Notes: generated by a model not told the origin, from the letters alone. Shown: positions 1 to 10,748, counted from the first letter of the stretch. The stretch is 64,000 bases of DNA from Variovorax sp. HW608 (GCF_900090195.1 NZ_LT607803.1:3870229-3934228); one strand, 5' to 3'. Translations and numbers: made by a program.

Positions 1-1
1 G

Positions 2-136
2 AACTACGAAGTCGATGGGCAAGTGGTCGGAACGCTCGGCGTCATCGGGCCGACGCGCATGCCGTACGACCGCATGATCCAGATCGTGGACATCACGTCG
101 AAGCTCGTCACCAACGCGCTGAGTCATCGCAAGTGA
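2..136 (+). CDS. hrcA: HrcA heat-shock repressor, C-terminal fragment
   Basis: Only the last 44 residues are in the window, ending in a TGA at 134-136. They contain [12 protein letters not shown] followed by a helix ending ALSHRK, the conserved C-terminal signature of HrcA. HrcA is the transcriptional repressor that binds CIRCE operators in front of groESL and dnaK operons and responds to GroEL availability. The start and DNA-binding domain lie upstream of the window. A tRNA gene follows on the same strand after about 40 bases. Confidence 0.88.
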   Translation, partial: NYEVDGQVVGTLGVIGPTRMPYDRMIQIVDITSKLVTNALSHRK

Positions 137-177
137 AGGAGCGCGAACGCGCCGGGCCACTAGAATCCCGGACGCGT

Positions 178-254
<77 letters not shown>

Positions 255-336
255 CTGAATCCGAGACGCAGCAGGCGTTGCCTGCAGGCGAGATTCAACA
301 AAATTAAAAGCTGTTGGCGAGTGGCTCCAAAATGGA

Positions 337-345
337 TGCTATAAT
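337..345 (+). promoter_or_regulatory. Extended -10 promoter of tRNA-Arg
   Basis: The bases TGCTATAAT form a perfect extended -10 element (TGn plus consensus TATAAT) ending 10 bases before the tRNA-Arg 5' end at 356. A possible -35, TTGGCG at 314-319, is spaced too far (20 bases), so the extended -10 probably carries recognition. Confidence 0.6.
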
Positions 346-355
346 CGCAAGCTGT

Positions 356-432
356 GCGGCTGTAGCTCAGTTGGATAGAGTACTTGGCTACGAACCAAGG
401 GGTCGTGGGTTCGAATCCTGCCAGCCGCACCA
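356..432 (+). tRNA. tRNA-Arg (anticodon ACG)
   Basis: A 77-base cloverleaf with encoded CCA. Acceptor GCGGCTG (356-362) pairs with CAGCCGC (422-428). The anticodon loop CTACGAA gives ACG, which with A34 deamination reads the CGN codons common in this GC-rich genome. A strong promoter precedes it and an intrinsic terminator follows, so it looks like a single-gene transcription unit. Confidence 0.96.
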
Positions 433-439
433 CTTCATA

Positions 440-472
440 AAGGGTTGGTCCATTGCGGACCAACCCTTTTTC
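440..472 (+). terminator. Rho-independent terminator of tRNA-Arg
   Basis: An inverted repeat with arms AAGGGTTGGTCC and GGACCAACCCTT around the loop ATTGC, followed by a run of T. It lies just after the tRNA-Arg CCA end. Confidence 0.88.
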
Positions 473-518
473 TTTGGTGCGTTCGCGTCGCGCATGGGCC
501 CGTGTCGAGCGGCCTTTC

Positions 519-686
519 TCAGAGGCGCGTCACGATGCCCAAGCTGATGATGCCGAGGAATCCCAGGATCCCCACCATCATGAGGACCGGCCCCCAGCGT
601 CGTTGTCGCGCAGCGAATCCGGCAGTCATCACGGCGGCAAAGGCGACTGCGATCGCGGAAGTGGCTGCTAGCGTGAGTTCGGGCAT
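519..686 (-). CDS. Small hydrophobic hypothetical protein (55 aa)
   Basis: A short minus-strand frame beginning MPELTLAATSAIAVAFAA and ending SLGIVTRL. It holds two hydrophobic stretches separated by a basic turn (ARQRRW), the pattern of a two-helix inner-membrane protein with a cytoplasmic loop. An in-frame TAG lies four codons upstream of the ATG, so the start is fixed unless an alternative codon is used. The ribosome-binding site is weak. A terminator-like hairpin lies just upstream on the same strand at 708-729. No family was recognised. The support is the coherent membrane topology and clean start and stop. Confidence 0.45.
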   Translation of the reverse strand: MPELTLAATSAIAVAFAAVMTAGFAARQRRWGPVLMMVGILGFLGIISLGIVTRL

Positions 687-988
687 GCGCAGATGCTAGC
701 CAAAACGAAAAAGCCCGCCGGAGCGGGCTAAGGACCTTGGAGTCCAGAGGAGAGCCTTCATTGTGAACCACTTCTTTGGGGACCGCCAAGGGAACTACGT
801 CACATGCTGCAACAAGGTGCTGCCGTTGACACTACCGCTTTCAGGGCTGTGCGTGCCAGCCGGCCGTTCAGGGGCAATAATCCCCAGGCGGCAACGCCAG
901 GGCCGCGCCGGACGGAACCGGCGTTCATCCATCCGACCCCCCGTCGGATGCATCCATCTTCTGGCGCTCATGCATGGGGACAACCACG
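687..988. other. Gene-poor stretch with a minus-strand terminator-like structure
   Basis: No convincing gene is visible. At 708-729 a hairpin with arms AGCCCGC and GCGGGCT is followed, read on the minus strand, by five Ts, which is a good intrinsic terminator for a leftward transcript. Just before it on that strand is a smaller GGAC/GTCC stem (732-745) and a 21-codon frame (762-697) that runs across both. No leftward gene starts to the right, so the source of the transcript is unknown: a small RNA, an attenuator leader for the 519-686 frame, or a relic. Confidence 0.4.
708..729 (-). terminator. Intrinsic terminator-like hairpin on the minus strand
   Basis: Stem AGCCCGC/GCGGGCT with a four-base loop and a T run on the minus strand. 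It is orphaned: no annotated leftward gene ends here, and a small leftward frame starts 22 bases further on. Confidence 0.55.
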
Positions 989-1204
989 ATGAGTTCATTG
1001 CAGATATTCTTGCCCGCCTCGGAGCCCGCGCGCAGCGAGGCGCTTGCCAAGCTAAAGCGAACCCACCACGTGCCACGCCACATCGTCAAGGCCCCCGCGC
1101 GAGGCGAGCAAGGCCGGCGTGCGGCCGTTACGGCCGGCGCGCCGCAGGCAGAGCAATCGATTCCCGATCCGGATCTGACGGCGCCCGACCAGCAATCGGG
1201 TTGA
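989..1204 (+). CDS. Hypothetical protein (71 aa)
   Basis: A plus-strand frame beginning MSSLQIFLPASEPARSEALA and ending PDLTAPDQQSG, upstream of greB. The ATG at 989 has a GGGGA ribosome-binding site 8 bases upstream; an in-frame ATG at 974 is an alternative. The protein is hydrophilic, with an amphipathic N-terminus and a proline/alanine-rich C-terminus. It shows no signal peptide, membrane segment or recognised domain. Support is limited to start context and non-random composition. Confidence 0.45.
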   Translation: MSSLQIFLPASEPARSEALAKLKRTHHVPRHIVKAPARGEQGRRAAVTAGAPQAEQSIPDPDLTAPDQQSG

Positions 1205-1307
1205 GGCGGACGAGGGCGACCCGGGACCGAACGGTCGCATCCTCGGATCGGTGTCTTTGCCATGTGATACAACATTCGCCCGACCTTGCGGGTTGAGAGT
1301 TGTAGAA

Positions 1308-1880
1308 ATGAGCAAGGCTTTCACGAAGGAAAACGACGCCGACGACGATGATGGCGACGGCGGTGGACTGCCGCCGCTGCCTGCCGGCGGCAAGAACTAC
1401 ATCACACCCACCGGGTACGCGCGCCTGCGATCCGAACTTCTGGATCTGATGGACGCCGAGCGGCCCAAGGTGGTCGAAGCCGTTCACTGGGCCGCCAAGA
1501 ACGGAGATCGCTCCGAGAACGGCGACTATCTCTACGGCAAGAAGCGGCTGCGCGAGATCGATCGGCGAATTCGCTTCCTCACCAAGCGCCTCGAGATCGC
1601 CGAGGTCACCGATCCGTCGGTGCATCACGGCAGCGACCAGGTATTTTTCGGCTCGACAGTCCGCTATGCCGACGAGAGTGGCGAGGAGCGCGAGGTCACG
1701 ATTCTCGGTATCGACGAGGCGAACAGCGCGCACTCGCAGGTGAGCTGGATATCCCCGATCGCGCGGGCGCTGCTCAAGGCCCGGGAGGGCGACGTCGTCA
1801 AGCTCGCCACACCGGGGGGCGTGCACGACATCGAGGTGTTGGCGGTCAGCTATCCCGTGCCTTCTTCCAGGCCCGACTGA
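1308..1880 (+). CDS. greB: Transcription elongation factor GreB
   Basis: Predicted 190-residue Gre factor. It would enter the RNA polymerase secondary channel and stimulate cleavage of backtracked transcripts. The conserved region starts near ITPTGYARLRSELLDL, followed by the N-terminal coiled coil with GDRSENGDYLYGKKRLREID carrying the acidic tip residues, then the FKBP-like C-terminal domain with VSWISPIARALLKAREGD. GDYLYGKKR is typical of GreB rather than GreA. An acidic and glycine-rich N-terminal extension (DDDDGDGGG) precedes the core. The ATG at 1308 is chosen because it opens the Gre-like sequence. The gene converges on spoT with 12 bases between stop codons and no obvious terminator. 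Confidence 0.93.
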   Translation: MSKAFTKENDADDDDGDGGGLPPLPAGGKNYITPTGYARLRSELLDLMDAERPKVVEAVHWAAKNGDRSENGDYLYGKKRLREIDRRIRFLTKRLEIAEVTDPSVHHGSDQVFFGSTVRYADESGEEREVTILGIDEANSAHSQVSWISPIARALLKAREGDVVKLATPGGVHDIEVLAVSYPVPSSRPD

Positions 1881-1892
1881 CGGCCGGCAATC

Positions 1893-4148
<2,256 letters not shown>

Positions 4149-4192
4149 GAGCACCACTTTAGCGTGGCCGCGGCTAAGACGCATTCAGGCAT

Positions 4193-4216
4193 AAAAAAAG
4201 CACCGCATGCGGTGCT
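4193..4216 (-). terminator. Rho-independent terminator after rpoZ
   Basis: Inverted repeat AGCACCGCATGCGGTGCT (4199-4216), with seven Ts on the minus strand. It lies between the rpoZ stop and the spoT start, so it limits how much spoT message comes from the gmk-rpoZ transcript. Confidence 0.85.
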
Positions 4217-4240
4217 TCCTTGTTGTAAGGGTGCGTCAGA

Positions 4241-4444
4241 TCAGCCGGGGACCTTTTTGAGCATTTCGAGGCCGATCTTGCCCTCTGCAATCTCGCGCAG
4301 CGCGGTAACGCCGGGCTTGTTCTTGCTCTCGATCTTGGGGGCGTGGCCCTGGCTCAGCATGCGCGCGCGATAGGTGGCGGCGAGCACGAGCTGGAAACGG
4401 TTCGGGATGTGTTGCAGGCAGTCTTCGACGGTGATGCGGGCCAT
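4241..4444 (-). CDS. rpoZ: RNA polymerase omega subunit
   Basis: A 67-residue protein beginning [19 protein letters not shown], with the conserved [10 protein letters not shown] and [10 protein letters not shown] segments of omega. Omega latches the beta-prime subunit and, with it, forms a ppGpp site on RNA polymerase, so its place beside spoT and gmk ties guanine nucleotide supply to the stringent response. The length is normal for beta-proteobacteria. The gap to gmk is 35 bases, which suggests co-transcription from upstream. Confidence 0.95.
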   Translation of the reverse strand: MARITVEDCLQHIPNRFQLVLAATYRARMLSQGHAPKIESKNKPGVTALREIAEGKIGLEMLKKVPG

Positions 4445-4479
4445 GATGATCTTTCGGCGATGTGCAGACGTTGGGCGGA

Positions 4480-5100
4480 TCAGGGGATGTTCAGTGCGGC
4501 AAAGGTGCTTGCACGTGCGCGGCGCTGTGCAGAGTAGCGAAGCCGCTGAGCGTGGACGATCGCTTTCAGGTCGAAAAGTGCGCGCTCAAATACCTCGTTG
4601 ATTATAACGAAATCGAATGCCGAGGCTTGCGCCATCTCCTCGGCGGCATTCCGCAGGCGCAGTTCGATGACCTCCGGGCTGTCCTCGCCCCGGCGCTCGA
4701 GCCGGGAGCGCAGTTCCTCCCAGCTCGGCGGCAGGATGAAGATCATGACCGCATTGGTGAAGGTCTTGCGGATCTGCAGCGCGCCCTGGAAGTCGATTTC
4801 GAGAACGACGTCCGCGCCTTGCGCGATACGCTCCTCGATCGCCTTCTTGGAGGTGCCGTAGCGCCGGCCGTGGACGTGCGCCCACTCCACGAATCCATCG
4901 GCCGCCACCATGAGGTCGAACTCGGGTTCGGACACGAAGAAGTATTCGCGCCCATGTTTTTCCTGGCCTCGGGGCGTGCGGGTGGTGTGGGAGACCGAGG
5001 GCTGGACGGCGGAGTCGAGCTCCATCAGCGCCTTGACCAGGCTCGACTTGCCTGCGCCGCTGGGGGCTGCGACCACGAAGATGTTGCCGGGGTAGTCCAT
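4480..5100 (-). CDS. gmk: Guanylate kinase
   Basis: A 206-residue cytoplasmic kinase that converts GMP to GDP using ATP. The P-loop APSGAGKS is at residues 12-19. It is followed by the GMP-binding segment [19 protein letters not shown] and the lid region. [15 protein letters not shown] is the family's conserved central strand and helix. The length matches bacterial Gmk. It lies 11 bases after yicC in the leftward row, the order seen in many proteobacteria. Confidence 0.96.
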   Translation of the reverse strand: MDYPGNIFVVAAPSGAGKSSLVKALMELDSAVQPSVSHTTRTPRGQEKHGREYFFVSEPEFDLMVAADGFVEWAHVHGRRYGTSKKAIEERIAQGADVVLEIDFQGALQIRKTFTNAVMIFILPPSWEELRSRLERRGEDSPEVIELRLRNAAEEMAQASAFDFVIINEVFERALFDLKAIVHAQRLRYSAQRRARASTFAALNIP

Positions 5101-5111
5101 GGAATCCGTTT

Positions 5112-6026
5112 CTATTCGATGTTCTGGACCTGCTCGCGCATCTGCTCGATCAGGACCTTCATGTCCACGCCGATGCGGGTGAGTTCGAGCGTGGCGGATT
5201 TCGAGCCGAGCGTGTTGGCTTCACGATGGAGCTCCTGGATCAGGAAGTCGAGCCGCTTGCCGATCTCCCCGCCCTTCTTCACCAGCCTTTCGATCTCTTC
5301 CAGGTGGGAGTTCAGGCGGGTCAGTTCTTCCGCGACGTCGATCCGGATCGCGAACGCGGTCGCTTCGGTCAGGGCGCGGTCCTGGGCGGCCTCGGGCGGC
5401 GTGCCGCCGCTCAGGCCCATGGCTTCCTGCCAGCGCTCGAGGAACCGGGTGCGCTGCTGCTCCACCAGCAGAGGGACCAGCGGCAGGGCCTGGGTGGCAA
5501 GCGCGCGCAGTTGCGCGAGGTGGTCCTGCAGCATGCGGGCCAGGCGTGCGCCCTCGCGTTCGCGTGCGGCGAGCAGGTCCTTGAGTGTTTTTTCGGTGAC
5601 CTCGGTCAGGTCCGGCCCCCAATCGCCCTTGGCGACGCTGTCGCCGGCCGCGAGGCGCAGCACGTCGGCCACGCTGAGATCGCGCGCGTCGGGCAGCCAT
5701 GCCTGGATGTGGTCCTGGACCGCATTGAGGCGCTGCAGAAGCTTGGTGGACGGGTCGCCGATGCCGGCCGCGGCGCCGCTTTCGAGGGCGGCCCGCAGTT
5801 CGACCTTGCCGCGCTTGAGTCGCGCCGTGAGCATCTCGCGCAGGGCGGGTTCGTGCTGGCGCAGCTCTTCCGGCAGCTTGAAGCTCAGGTCGAGAAATCG
5901 GCTGTTGACCGAGCGTATTTCAACACCGAGCCGAGGGGTCGCATGAGCCCGGGCTTCGGCTTCGGAGTGGCTGCCGACGGGGCTCGTCTGCCCGCTGGCA
6001 TAACCGGTCATGCTGTAAACTGGCAT
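5112..6026 (-). CDS. yicC: YicC family endoribonuclease
   Basis: A 304-residue protein beginning [12 protein letters not shown], the YicC N-terminal signature, with [15 protein letters not shown] in the N-terminal domain. The C-terminal DUF1732 region contains [18 protein letters not shown] and [19 protein letters not shown]. coli YicC has been linked to RNA cleavage and small-RNA turnover; that function is inherited here by homology only. The ATG at 6026 is used because it opens the conserved motif. It is the first gene of the leftward row and is divergent from the protein kinase, with 88 bases between the start codons. Confidence 0.92.
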   Translation of the reverse strand: MPVYSMTGYASGQTSPVGSHSEAEARAHATPRLGVEIRSVNSRFLDLSFKLPEELRQHEPALREMLTARLKRGKVELRAALESGAAAGIGDPSTKLLQRLNAVQDHIQAWLPDARDLSVADVLRLAAGDSVAKGDWGPDLTEVTEKTLKDLLAAREREGARLARMLQDHLAQLRALATQALPLVPLLVEQQRTRFLERWQEAMGLSGGTPPEAAQDRALTEATAFAIRIDVAEELTRLNSHLEEIERLVKKGGEIGKRLDFLIQELHREANTLGSKSATLELTRIGVDMKVLIEQMREQVQNIE

Positions 6027-6114
6027 CGCGCCTCGCTGTGATCTGTTGTTGCACCGTGGCGTCGGCACGGCGTTCGCTTGCCGCACCATCGCCTTCGGGC
6101 GAAACTCCCGGATT

Positions 6115-7122
6115 ATGTCAAAGGTCAAACCTTCGCCTCTGCTGCCTGACACGGTGATCGGCGGCTACCGAATCGTGCGCCGGCTTTCCGCCGGGGGCTT
6201 CGGGGTCGTCTATCTCGCCGTCGACCCGGGTGGGCAGCAGGTCGCCATCAAGGAATATCTGCCTTCGTCCCTGGCAACACGGGGCACAGGGGAATTGGCG
6301 CCGCAGGTTCCGCCCGAGAAGCTGTCGCTCTACCGGCTGGGACTCAAGAGCTTCTTCGAGGAAGGCCGGTCGCTGGCGCAGATTTCGCACGCCTCGGTGG
6401 TGAGCGTTCTCAATTTCTTCCGCGAGAACGAGACCGTCTACATGGTCATGAACTACCTCGAGGGCGCGACCCTTCAGGACTTCATCGTCACCGCGCGCGA
6501 CCTCAAGAAGCAGAAGGTATTCCGCGAATCGACGATCCGTTCGCTCTTCGACGAGATCCTTCGGGGCCTTCGCATCGTCCACCAGCACAAGATGCTGCAC
6601 CTGGACATCAAGCCGGCCAACATCTTCGTGACCGACGACGACCGGGCCGTGATGATCGACTTCGGGGCGGCGCGCGAGGTGCTGTCCAAGGAGGGCAACT
6701 TCATCCGGCCGATGTACACCCCTGGCTTCGCGGCGCCCGAGATGTACCGGCGCGATTCCTCCATGGGGCCGTGGACGGACATCTACGCGATCGGCGCCTG
6801 CATCTACGCCTGCATGCAGGGTTATCCCCCGAACGACGCGCCGCAGCGCATCGAGAAGGACCGCCTCGGCCTTTCGCTCTCGCGCCTGCGCGGCATCTAT
6901 TCGGACAACCTGATCGAGGTGGTCGAGTGGTGCATGTCGCTCGATCCGCTTTCGCGCCCGCAGTCGGTGTTCGCGCTGCAGAAGGAACTGAGCCGCGAGG
7001 GAGAGCGCCGCTACACCAAGCTCACGGTGGGCGAGAAGGTCCGCCTCTCCATCGACAACATGCGTTCATCCGAAAAGAAGGGCCTGCCGAAGGCGGCGGC
7101 TCCCACCACACGTCCGGCATGA
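6115..7122 (+). CDS. Serine/threonine protein kinase
   Basis: A 335-residue Hanks-type kinase. Visible are the glycine-rich loop SAGGFGVVY (residues 25-33), the ATP-binding lysine K46 in VAIKEYL, the catalytic loop HLDIKPAN with D164, and DFG at 182-184. A DIYAIGACIYACMQG helix and a final arginine-bearing segment complete the C-lobe. No membrane segment or sensor domain follows, so it appears cytoplasmic and substrate choice cannot be read. The HLD form of the catalytic loop occurs in some bacterial kinases. A PP2C phosphatase gene follows 79 bases downstream, after a repeat element, making a likely kinase/phosphatase pair. Confidence 0.93.
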   Translation: MSKVKPSPLLPDTVIGGYRIVRRLSAGGFGVVYLAVDPGGQQVAIKEYLPSSLATRGTGELAPQVPPEKLSLYRLGLKSFFEEGRSLAQISHASVVSVLNFFRENETVYMVMNYLEGATLQDFIVTARDLKKQKVFRESTIRSLFDEILRGLRIVHQHKMLHLDIKPANIFVTDDDRAVMIDFGAAREVLSKEGNFIRPMYTPGFAAPEMYRRDSSMGPWTDIYAIGACIYACMQGYPPNDAPQRIEKDRLGLSLSRLRGIYSDNLIEVVEWCMSLDPLSRPQSVFALQKELSREGERRYTKLTVGEKVRLSIDNMRSSEKKGLPKAAAPTTRPA

Positions 7123-7200
7123 CCCCCCACGCTCATCACTTCGTGTATTCGCTGCCCCCCCAGGGGGGGCTCATCGCCCTTCGGGCGGCCGGGCGGGCGC
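7122..7200 (+). repeat. Dispersed intergenic repeat, copy A
   Basis: A 79-base GC-rich element that fills the gap between the kinase stop and the phosphatase start. Its core (about 7124-7170) includes CACTTCGTGTATTCGCTG and a C-run/G-run hairpin, and is nearly identical to 41836-41882 in front of lolC. After the core come a GCCC-TTCG-GGGC-type hairpin and GGGCGGGCGC, ending one base before the GTG of the next gene. The element therefore appears to supply that gene's ribosome-binding region. Confidence 0.75.
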
Positions 7201-7201
7201 T

Positions 7202-8104
7202 GTGAAGTTTTCCGTCTTCCAGGTCAGTCGCAAGGGCGGTCGTCTCAAGAACGAAGACCGCATGGGCTACTGCTACACGCGCGAATCGGGCCTGTTCGTG
7301 CTCGCCGACGGCATGGGGGGCCATCCCGAGGGTGAGGTCGCAGCCCAGCTGGCATTGCAGACCATCGCGGCGCTCTACCAGCGCGAAGCCCGGCCGCTGG
7401 TCAAGGACGTCAAGGCCTTCCTCACCTCCTCCGTGATGGCCGCGCATCAGCAGATCATGCGCTACGCCGGCAACAAGGGGATGCTCGACACGCCGCGCAC
7501 CACGGTGGTCGCGGCGATCATCCAGGACAACACGGCGACGTGGATCCATTGCGGCGACTCGCGGCTGTACGTGATCCGCGATGGCGCCCTGCTGATGCGC
7601 ACCCGTGACCATTCGCACGCCGAGCGGCCCCGCGCGGGCGCGCCGGAGCCGGTCAACCGCAACCTGCTGCTGACCTGCCTGGGGTCGCCGACGCCGCCGC
7701 TCTTCGATGTCTCGACGCCGCTGCAGCTGCAGCGCGGCGACCGCATCATGCTCTGCTCCGACGGCGTCTGGGGCGTGCTCGACGACGGCGTGATCGTCCA
7801 TGTGCTCTCGTCCGGCAAGCCGGTATCGGATGCGGCGCCCGATCTCGCCGAGATGGCGCTGCGCAACGGCGGCACCCACAGCGACAACGTGACCCTGATC
7901 GCGCTCGAATGGGAAACGCCCGACGCTCCGGGGCAGAAGCGCGGCGTCTCCACCGACAGCATCAGCGACGGCGTGTTCGCGTCGACCATCCAGGCCGGCA
8001 TGCCTTCGGACAGCGAGCTCGACGACCTCGACGAGGACGCCATCGAGCGGTCCATCGCCGAGATCAACGAGGCGATCAAGCGATCCGCCGCGCGCAAGGG
8101 CTAG
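7202..8104 (+). CDS. PP2C-family protein serine/threonine phosphatase
   Basis: A 300-residue metal-dependent phosphatase. It carries the PP2C signatures NEDRMGY (17-23), ADGMGGH (35-41) with the metal-binding D36, CGDSRLY, LCSDGVWG and HSDNVTL. A C-terminal acidic extension (SELDDLDEDAIERSI) follows the catalytic core. There is no membrane segment. It starts with GTG, and the frame has no better start. It is paired with the upstream kinase, so it probably reverses that kinase's phosphorylation events, an inference from adjacency. rph follows after 24 bases, so co-transcription is possible. Confidence 0.93.
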   Translation: MKFSVFQVSRKGGRLKNEDRMGYCYTRESGLFVLADGMGGHPEGEVAAQLALQTIAALYQREARPLVKDVKAFLTSSVMAAHQQIMRYAGNKGMLDTPRTTVVAAIIQDNTATWIHCGDSRLYVIRDGALLMRTRDHSHAERPRAGAPEPVNRNLLLTCLGSPTPPLFDVSTPLQLQRGDRIMLCSDGVWGVLDDGVIVHVLSSGKPVSDAAPDLAEMALRNGGTHSDNVTLIALEWETPDAPGQKRGVSTDSISDGVFASTIQAGMPSDSELDDLDEDAIERSIAEINEAIKRSAARKG

Positions 8105-8128
8105 TTTTTCTTTCTCTCGTTCATCCAC

Positions 8129-8857
8129 ATGACTGATTTCGTACGAAGCGGCGGCCGTGCCGCAGACCAGTTGCGCCCGGTTCGCATCACCCGCGGCTAC
8201 ACCATCCATGCCGAAGGCTCGGTGCTGATCGAGTTCGGCCAGACCCGCGTGCTGTGCACCGCTTCGGTCGAAGAGAAGGTGCCGCCGCACAAGCGCGGCA
8301 GCGGCGAAGGCTGGGTCACGGCCGAATACGGCATGCTGCCGCGCGCCACCCACACCCGCAGCGACCGCGAAGCCGCCCGCGGCAAGCAGAGCGGCCGCAC
8401 GCAGGAGATCCAGCGCCTCATCGGCCGCTCGATGCGCGCGGTCTTCGACCTGAGCGCGCTCGGCGAGCGCACCATCCACCTCGACTGCGACGTGCTCCAG
8501 GCCGACGGCGGCACCCGCACCGCGGCCATCACCGGCGCCTTCGTGGCCGCGCAGGATGCGGTCGACAAGCTGCTCGCCGAAGGCCGGATCGCCGCATCGC
8601 CGATCCGCGGCCACGTGGCGGCCATTTCGGTCGGCATCGTGCAGGGCACGCCGCTGCTCGATCTCGAGTACACCGAGGACTCCGCCTGCGACACCGACAT
8701 GAACGTGGTGATGACGGGCGCCGGACACTTCGTGGAAGTGCAAGGCACCGCCGAAGGCGCTGCGTTCTCGCGCGAGGAAATGAACCGTCTGCTCGGGCTG
8801 GCCGAGAAGGGCATCTCCGAGCTGATCGCGCTGCAGACCCTGGCGCTCGCAGGCTGA
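8129..8857 (+). CDS. rph: Ribonuclease PH
   Basis: A 242-residue phosphorolytic 3'-to-5' exoribonuclease that trims tRNA 3' ends. The single RNase PH domain shows [12 protein letters not shown] at the N-terminus, [19 protein letters not shown], the phosphate-site region [15 protein letters not shown], and the catalytic acidic segment [18 protein letters not shown]. Length and motifs are standard. It sits 24 bases before rdgB, the usual neighbour. Confidence 0.96.
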   Translation: MTDFVRSGGRAADQLRPVRITRGYTIHAEGSVLIEFGQTRVLCTASVEEKVPPHKRGSGEGWVTAEYGMLPRATHTRSDREAARGKQSGRTQEIQRLIGRSMRAVFDLSALGERTIHLDCDVLQADGGTRTAAITGAFVAAQDAVDKLLAEGRIAASPIRGHVAAISVGIVQGTPLLDLEYTEDSACDTDMNVVMTGAGHFVEVQGTAEGAAFSREEMNRLLGLAEKGISELIALQTLALAG

Positions 8858-8881
8858 AGCCCGGTCGACACGGAATCCGCG

Positions 8882-9481
8882 ATGAAACTGGTCCTCGCCT
8901 CCAACAACGCCGGCAAGCTCGCCGAGCTGCAGGCCCTGTTCGCGCCGCTCGACGTGACGCTCGTTCGCCAGTCGGAACTCGGCGTCGGCGAGGCCGAGGA
9001 GCCCTTCCGCACCTTTGTCGAGAACGCGCTGGCCAAGGCCCGCCATGCGTCCGCGCACACCGGCCTGCCGGCCATCGCGGACGATGCGGGCCTCTGCGTC
9101 GAGGCCTTCGGCGGCCTTCCCGGCGTCGACACCGCCTTCTATGCCACGAAGTTCGGGTACGAAAAGGGCGATACGAACAACGTGCGTGCACTGCTCGAGC
9201 AACTGGCCAGCCAGACCGACCGCCGCGCCGCGCTCGTCAGCACCCTGGTCGCGCTGCGCGGCGCGGACGATCCCGAACCGCTGATCGCCGTCGGCCGCGT
9301 GGCCGGCCTGATCGCGAAGGAGCCGGTCGGCGACAACGGCTTCGGCTTCGATCCGGTGATGTTCCTGCCGCAGTTCGGCAAGACCTTTGCCCAGCTCCCC
9401 CCCGACGTGAAGAACGCGAACAGCCATCGCGGACAGGCGGCGCGCGCGATGCTGGCGCTGATGCGCGAGCGCTGGTCGTGA
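8882..9481 (+). CDS. rdgB: dITP/XTP pyrophosphatase (RdgB/HAM1)
   Basis: A 199-residue house-cleaning enzyme that hydrolyses non-canonical purine triphosphates (dITP, XTP) to monophosphates, keeping deaminated bases out of DNA. Signatures are LASNNAGKLAEL near the N-terminus, FVENALAKARHAS, the active-site segment ADDAGLCVEAFGGLPGV, and GFGFDPVMF plus the C-terminal SHRGQAA. The stop overlaps the hemW GTG start by two bases (GTGA), indicating translational coupling. Inosine repair recurs in this window with the family 6 DNA glycosylase at 51316. Confidence 0.96.
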   Translation: MKLVLASNNAGKLAELQALFAPLDVTLVRQSELGVGEAEEPFRTFVENALAKARHASAHTGLPAIADDAGLCVEAFGGLPGVDTAFYATKFGYEKGDTNNVRALLEQLASQTDRRAALVSTLVALRGADDPEPLIAVGRVAGLIAKEPVGDNGFGFDPVMFLPQFGKTFAQLPPDVKNANSHRGQAARAMLALMRERWS

Positions 9482-10731
9482 ACGGCATCATCCCGATCGC
9501 AGCCGACGGCGACAGCGCGGCCGACGGCGCCGCCGGCGCCAACGATGCGCTGCACCAGATGCGGCCCGGCCCGCTCCAGCTTTCGGCGCTGCCGCCGCTT
9601 TCGCTGTACGTCCATCTTCCGTGGTGCCTGCGCAAGTGCCCGTACTGCGACTTCAATTCCCACGAGTGGCGCAGCGGCACGGATGAGCTGCCCGAGCAGC
9701 GCTATCTCGACGCGCTGGTGGCCGACCTGGACGCGGCGCTGCCGCTGATCTGGGGCCGTACGGTCCACACCATCTTCATCGGCGGCGGCACGCCGAGCCT
9801 GTTCTCGCCGGCGTCCATCGACCGGCTCATCGGCGACCTGCGCGCGCGGCTCAGGCTCGCGCCCGATTGCGAGATCACGCTGGAAGCCAACCCCGGCACC
9901 TTCGAGCGCGACCGCTTCCGCGCCTACCGGGCGGCGGGCGTGACGCGGCTGTCGGTGGGTGTGCAATCCTTCAACGACGCGCACCTGAAGGCGCTTGGCC
10001 GCGTTCACGATCGCGCCCAGGCGATCGCGGCGGTGCAAGAGGCCGCGGCCACCTTCGACACCTTCAACCTCGACCTGATGTATGCGCTCCCGGGCCAGAC
10101 GCTGGAGCAGCTCGACGCCGACCTTTCGGAGGCGCTCGCACTGGCGCCGCCGCACCTGTCGGTCTACCACCTGACGATCGAGCCGAACACCTACTTCGCC
10201 AAGTACCCGCCGCAGGTGCCCGAGGACGATGCGGCCTACGCGATGCTCGACAGGATCACCGAGCGCACCGCGGCGGCGGGCCTGGGCCGCTACGAGATTT
10301 CGGCCTATGCACGCGCCGGCCATCAGTGCGCGCACAATTTGAACTACTGGCAGTTCGGCGACTACCTTGGTATCGGCGCCGGTGCGCACGGCAAGCTCAG
10401 CTTTGCGCACCGCGTGGTGCGTCAGGTGCGTTTCCGCGAACCCCGGCTCTACATGGACAAGGCGCTCGCGGGCCACGCCGTCGCGCAGAGCGACGATGTC
10501 GGCATCGCCGCGCTGCCCTTCGAGTTCATGCTGAATGCCCTGCGCCTGAAGGAAGGGTTTACGCTTGCGCAGTTCGGGGAGCGGACAGGGATGGCGATCA
10601 CCGCCATCCAGCGCGGCCTGGAGGAGGCCGAGCGGAAAGGGTTGATCGAGCGCGACCTTGCGCGGGTTTGGCCGACGACGCGCGGATTCGATTTCCTGAG
10701 CGATCTTCAGGCGATCTTTCTGCCGGACTGA
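9478..10731 (+). CDS. hemW: HemW-like radical SAM heme chaperone
   Basis: A 417-residue radical SAM protein. The [4Fe-4S] motif CxxxCxxC is CLRKCPYC (C50, C54, C57), followed by the family's F-x-S residue pattern in DFNSH. GGGTPSLF and LEANPGTF are SAM-binding strands, and the HemN C-terminal domain ends the protein. The absence of the long N-terminus of HemN, and the rph-rdgB neighbourhood, favour HemW (heme insertion) over an oxygen-independent coproporphyrinogen oxidase. The GTG start at 9478 overlaps the rdgB stop. A low-complexity Ala/Asp/Gly N-terminal stretch precedes the radical SAM core. Confidence 0.93.
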   Translation: MNGIIPIAADGDSAADGAAGANDALHQMRPGPLQLSALPPLSLYVHLPWCLRKCPYCDFNSHEWRSGTDELPEQRYLDALVADLDAALPLIWGRTVHTIFIGGGTPSLFSPASIDRLIGDLRARLRLAPDCEITLEANPGTFERDRFRAYRAAGVTRLSVGVQSFNDAHLKALGRVHDRAQAIAAVQEAAATFDTFNLDLMYALPGQTLEQLDADLSEALALAPPHLSVYHLTIEPNTYFAKYPPQVPEDDAAYAMLDRITERTAAAGLGRYEISAYARAGHQCAHNLNYWQFGDYLGIGAGAHGKLSFAHRVVRQVRFREPRLYMDKALAGHAVAQSDDVGIAALPFEFMLNALRLKEGFTLAQFGERTGMAITAIQRGLEEAERKGLIERDLARVWPTTRGFDFLSDLQAIFLPD

Positions 10732-10748
10732 TGAAAAGAGACACTGCC

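Noticed and set aside
7136..9427. A 763-codon frame antisense to the phosphatase, rph and rdgB
   Set aside because: It crosses three real genes and their gaps, and has no family signature.
9867..10731. Second reading of hemW in another frame that joins the TetR gene
   Set aside because: The N-terminal 280 codons are out-of-frame hemW; only the part from 10749 is a TetR protein.
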